Source: Luteimonas rhizosphaericola
GTDB taxonomy: Bacteria > Pseudomonadota > Gammaproteobacteria > Xanthomonadales > Xanthomonadaceae
NCBI RefSeq assembly: GCF_029888045.1
Contig: NZ_JARXRN010000016.1
Location: forward strand, 1 to 64,000
Direction: 5' to 3'
Length of the DNA: 64,000 nucleotides
The notes under the pieces were generated by a model. That model saw only the letters and a list, made by a program, of their open reading frames with translations, was not told the origin of the DNA and ran no database searches. Each line of letters begins with the position of its first letter. Within the stretch, counting starts at the first letter, position 1. A program made the position numbers and the translations under genes. Shown one piece after another: positions 61,788-64,000 of this stretch.

Positions 61788-62579
61788 TCAGGCCGCCAGC
61801 GATGCCCAGGTCGCGTCCGGCACGACGTCCAGCCGCTCCAGCGCCGGACGCCCGAACAGATATCCCTGGAACAGGTCGATCCCGAGTCCGCGCAACGTGC
61901 GGTACTCGTCCGCCGTCTCGACCCCTTCGGCCAGCAGCGTCGACCCCACCCGGTTGCCGATACCCGTCACGCCCGCGACGATGGCCTGCCGCACCGGGTC
62001 CGCGTCGATCCCGCGCACCAGGCCCATGTCGAGTTTGATCAGGTCCGGCTGGAAGGCGACCAGGGACGACAGGCCCGCGTAGCCGGCGCCGAAATCGTCG
62101 ATCGCGGTCTGGAAGCCGCGGTTGCGGTAGTCGCGGAAGATGCGCGAGACATGCGCCTGGTCGGTCACCTGTTCCGACTCGGCCGCCTCGAACACCAGCT
62201 TGTCGGTCGGAAAGCCCGACATCTGGGCCGCCTGCAGCGTGAGGCGAATGCAGGTTTCCGGCTGGTACACCGCGTTCGGGAAGAAGTTGATGAACAGGCG
62301 CTCGCGCAGCCCGAGTCCGGCCGCGGTGACGATCGCCTTGACCCGGCAGGTCTGGTCGAACCGGTACAGCTGCTCTGGCTGCACGCGCGCCAGCACTTCG
62401 CCCGCACCCCCGCCGTCGACCGTGCGCACCAGCGCCTCGTAGCCGTAGATCGTGCGGTCGCGCGCATCCACGATCGGCTGGAACGCCATCCGCACTTCGA
62501 AGTCGAGGCGCTGGTCGCCCTCGCACGACGCGCAGGCGCGCGGCGTCGGGGTCTGTCCGAAGAACTGGTGCAGGTACAT
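61788..62579 (-). CDS. EAL-domain c-di-GMP phosphodiesterase
   Basis: A 263-residue single EAL domain preceded by about 25 residues with a CxxC (ACASCEG). IYGYEALVR holds the EAL Glu. FINFFPN supplies the Asn, VFEAAES the next Glu, TAIDDFGAGYAGL the Asp pair, DLIKLDMGL the Lys and LLAEGVET the last Glu, so the catalytic set appears complete and hydrolysis of c-di-GMP is plausible. No sensor or membrane part. Start ATG 62579. Confidence 0.9.
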   Translation of the reverse strand: MYLHQFFGQTPTPRACASCEGDQRLDFEVRMAFQPIVDARDRTIYGYEALVRTVDGGGAGEVLARVQPEQLYRFDQTCRVKAIVTAAGLGLRERLFINFFPNAVYQPETCIRLTLQAAQMSGFPTDKLVFEAAESEQVTDQAHVSRIFRDYRNRGFQTAIDDFGAGYAGLSSLVAFQPDLIKLDMGLVRGIDADPVRQAIVAGVTGIGNRVGSTLLAEGVETADEYRTLRGLGIDLFQGYLFGRPALERLDVVPDATWASLAA

Positions 62580-62754
62580 GGAACTCCTCGAGGCGCGCCG
62601 CCCGGCCATGGTAGCGCTGCGGGCTTTCGATCGATAACGGCGCCCGCTCAGGTCCCTGAAGCGCTGGCGTGGGCGGCGTACCCCGGCCTGTCGCGCGGCT
62701 GGCGGATGGAGGGTTGCGCGTGCGCGAGCGCCCTGTCCCCGCCGCCGGGATGGT

Positions 62755-63207
62755 TCAACCGGTGCCGGGCGGAGCCGTCATCGCCGAATAGCGACGCTGC
62801 ATGTCCTCGGGCGAGACGTCCTCGATGCTGTGGCCGATGTTCCAGCGGTGCCCGAACGGGTCGACGATCACGCCGGAGCGTTCGCCGTAGAACGCGTCGG
62901 CCGGCGCCATGAGCAGGGTGGAGCCGGCATCGACGGCCCGCGCGATCACGGCGTCGGCATTGTCCACGTGCAGGTGCATCGTGGTGCTGTAGCCGTGGCC
63001 GGCCGCGGGCCGGCGGATGTCCAGTTCGGGAAATTCGTCGCACAGCATCAGCGTGGTGCCGTCGATGTCCACTTCCGCGTGGCCGATGCGGCCGCCGGGT
63101 TCGACCAGGCGGAACCGCTCCGTCCCGCCGAACACGCCGCAATAGAACTCGATGGCGCGCGCCGTGTCGGCCACGCACAGGTAGGGGTACAGCGCCTGTC
63201 CGGTCAT
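62755..63207 (-). CDS. VOC (PhnB-like) protein
   Basis: A 150-residue protein with YPYLCVADTARAIEFYCGVFGGTERFRL, IGHAEVDIDGTTLMLCDEFPE and GERSGVIVDPFGHRWNIGHSIEDVSPEDMQRR, the standard YP-type PhnB/glyoxalase layout. Function unknown, probably small-molecule binding. It lies downstream of the AraC-type regulator on the same strand, with 35 bases between. Confidence 0.9.
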   Translation of the reverse strand: MTGQALYPYLCVADTARAIEFYCGVFGGTERFRLVEPGGRIGHAEVDIDGTTLMLCDEFPELDIRRPAAGHGYSTTMHLHVDNADAVIARAVDAGSTLLMAPADAFYGERSGVIVDPFGHRWNIGHSIEDVSPEDMQRRYSAMTAPPGTG

Positions 63208-63242
63208 GGGAGTCTCCCTGGAATGCGTGGGCGCACTGTGTT

Positions 63243-64000
63243 TCAGCGGCCGGCCGAGGGTCTTGTACGGAACTGACCTGCGCCGGAGCCCGATCCCGGC
63301 CGGTGATCGCCGGCATGTTCGCGCCGCCAGGCCTGCGGGGTGGTCGCCGCGAATTCCCGGAACTCGCGACTGCAGTGCGCCTGGTCGCTGTAGCCGGCGG
63401 CCAGCGCCAGGTCCGCCAGCGGCTGGTCGCCGCCCTCCTGCAGCGACTGCACCAGCGAGCGGAAGCGGTGCAGGCGCGCGTAGCGCTTGGGCGACAGGCC
63501 CGTCGCTTCGCGGAAGCGCGCGATGAAGTGGCGCTGGCTGACGCCCGACAGCGCCGGCAGGCGCCCCGCCGCAGGGCTGGCGTGGATCAGCGCCAGCGTC
63601 GCGGCGACCGCGGGATGCATGCCACGGGGGCGAAGCCGCGACAGCAGGGCCGCTTCCAGCACGGCAAGACGCGCGTACGGTGCGGTCGCGTCGTGCAGCG
63701 CGTCCCGCAACCGGTCGGCATCGCCGCTCCAGATCGCACCCAGCCCGGCGTGACGCCCGGCGAGGTCATGCGCGGACACGCCGAACAGGGCCAGGGCGGC
63801 ACCAGGCCGCAGCTGCGCACCGACGGTGAGCGTCGCGACGTCCGCGTCCTTCCAGTACGGCGACACCTGCAGCCCCGCGACCAGCGCATCGCCCGTGCCG
63901 AGGGCGGCGGGCGCGGCCACGCCGTCGTAGATCCGCACCGGTCCGCCCACAAGCCGCACCGCGAGATGCATCTGGCCGGACGGGAGCACGCACTCGCGGT
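63243..64000 (-). CDS. AraC-family regulator (partial, runs off the window)
   Basis: At least 252 residues; the frame remains open to the window end (RECVLPSGQMHLAVRL), so the true start lies beyond 64000. The C-terminal AraC domain is complete: LSGVSQRHFIARFREATGLSPKRYARLHRFRSLV (first helix-turn-helix) and LADLALAAGYSDQAHCSREFREFAATTPQAWRRE (second). It probably controls the VOC gene that follows it. Confidence 0.9.
   Translation of the reverse strand, partial: RECVLPSGQMHLAVRLVGGPVRIYDGVAAPAALGTGDALVAGLQVSPYWKDADVATLTVGAQLRPGAALALFGVSAHDLAGRHAGLGAIWSGDADRLRDALHDATAPYARLAVLEAALLSRLRPRGMHPAVAATLALIHASPAAGRLPALSGVSQRHFIARFREATGLSPKRYARLHRFRSLVQSLQEGGDQPLADLALAAGYSDQAHCSREFREFAATTPQAWRREHAGDHRPGSGSGAGQFRTRPSAGR

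Overview
The window is bacterial DNA. From about 4.4 kb onward it is very GC-rich, with dense, mostly ordinary chromosomal genes. Family content points to Lysobacteraceae/Xanthomonadaceae (Lysobacter, Luteimonas or Stenotrophomonas type), by inference only since no rRNA or marker gene is present. The pointers are cassette-array attC sites of the Xanthomonas type, M13 and BlaR1-type peptidases, PQQ-type sugar dehydrogenases, TPR-linked diguanylate cyclases, a DUF6122 protein, REP-like repeats reading GTAGCCCGGATAAGGCC, and an AraC/VOC pair.

Region 1 (1-4.4 kb) is the distal part of a chromosomal integron cassette array. It has clearly lower GC and contains nine attC sites (one split by an IS3-family remnant). 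These separate small same-strand cassettes: a partial upstream gene, a membrane protein, two exported proteins, a SPOUT RNA methyltransferase, a second membrane protein, a tail-anchored-like protein, an unknown and a VOC protein. The integrase and attI are not in the window and should lie to the left. attC core sites become degenerate toward the right. A low-molecular-weight phosphatase-like gene follows the last attC.

Region 2 (4.8-12.9 kb) carries a truncated GNAT, cupin, GFA, a 42-bp tandem repeat, DUF1801, a Crp-like regulator divergent from an ICMT-type methyltransferase, a lipoprotein sugar dehydrogenase, a GST, a 111-bp REP tandem array, an extensin-like protein and a glycine-zipper protein with a clear terminator. 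Region 3 (13-33.8 kb) has a Tat-exported SDR, RidA, DUF6122, a BlaI/BlaR1-like pair with operator dyads, an M13 peptidase, YqjG, SlyD, a MASE2-GGDEF enzyme, an EEP lipoprotein plus acyltransferase, a beta-helix protein with a LacI-type operator, a 35-residue lipoprotein, exonuclease III, a GlcG-like protein, a cytochrome c/sugar dehydrogenase fusion and a divergent winged-helix/TolB regulator.

Region 4 (34.2-37.1 kb) is the main discovery candidate. It is a two-gene minus-strand operon: a 72-residue peptide that looks like a split-borosin precursor, followed by an 842-residue protein. That protein joins a signal peptide, a periplasmic helical/TPR sensor, one membrane helix and a GGDEF domain to a C-terminal borosin-type peptide-backbone alpha-N-methyltransferase. 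This links a RiPP-modifying enzyme to a transmembrane cyclic-di-GMP sensor architecture.

Region 5 (37.6-64 kb) holds a GH51 arabinofuranosidase, a second REP cluster, an LD-carboxypeptidase, another GGDEF protein, YaeQ, and a coupled cluster of N-formylglutamate amidohydrolase, a QEGLA/DUF1704 putative metallo-carboxypeptidase and an ATP-grasp ligase. Next to that cluster is a ROK kinase whose motifs occur in circularly permuted order. The rest is a YadG/YadH ABC exporter, a MacA/MacB-type three-gene ABC system, secreted hydrolases, a DUF1989/GntA-like pair, glutaminase, an EAL protein, a VOC protein, and an AraC regulator cut by the window end.
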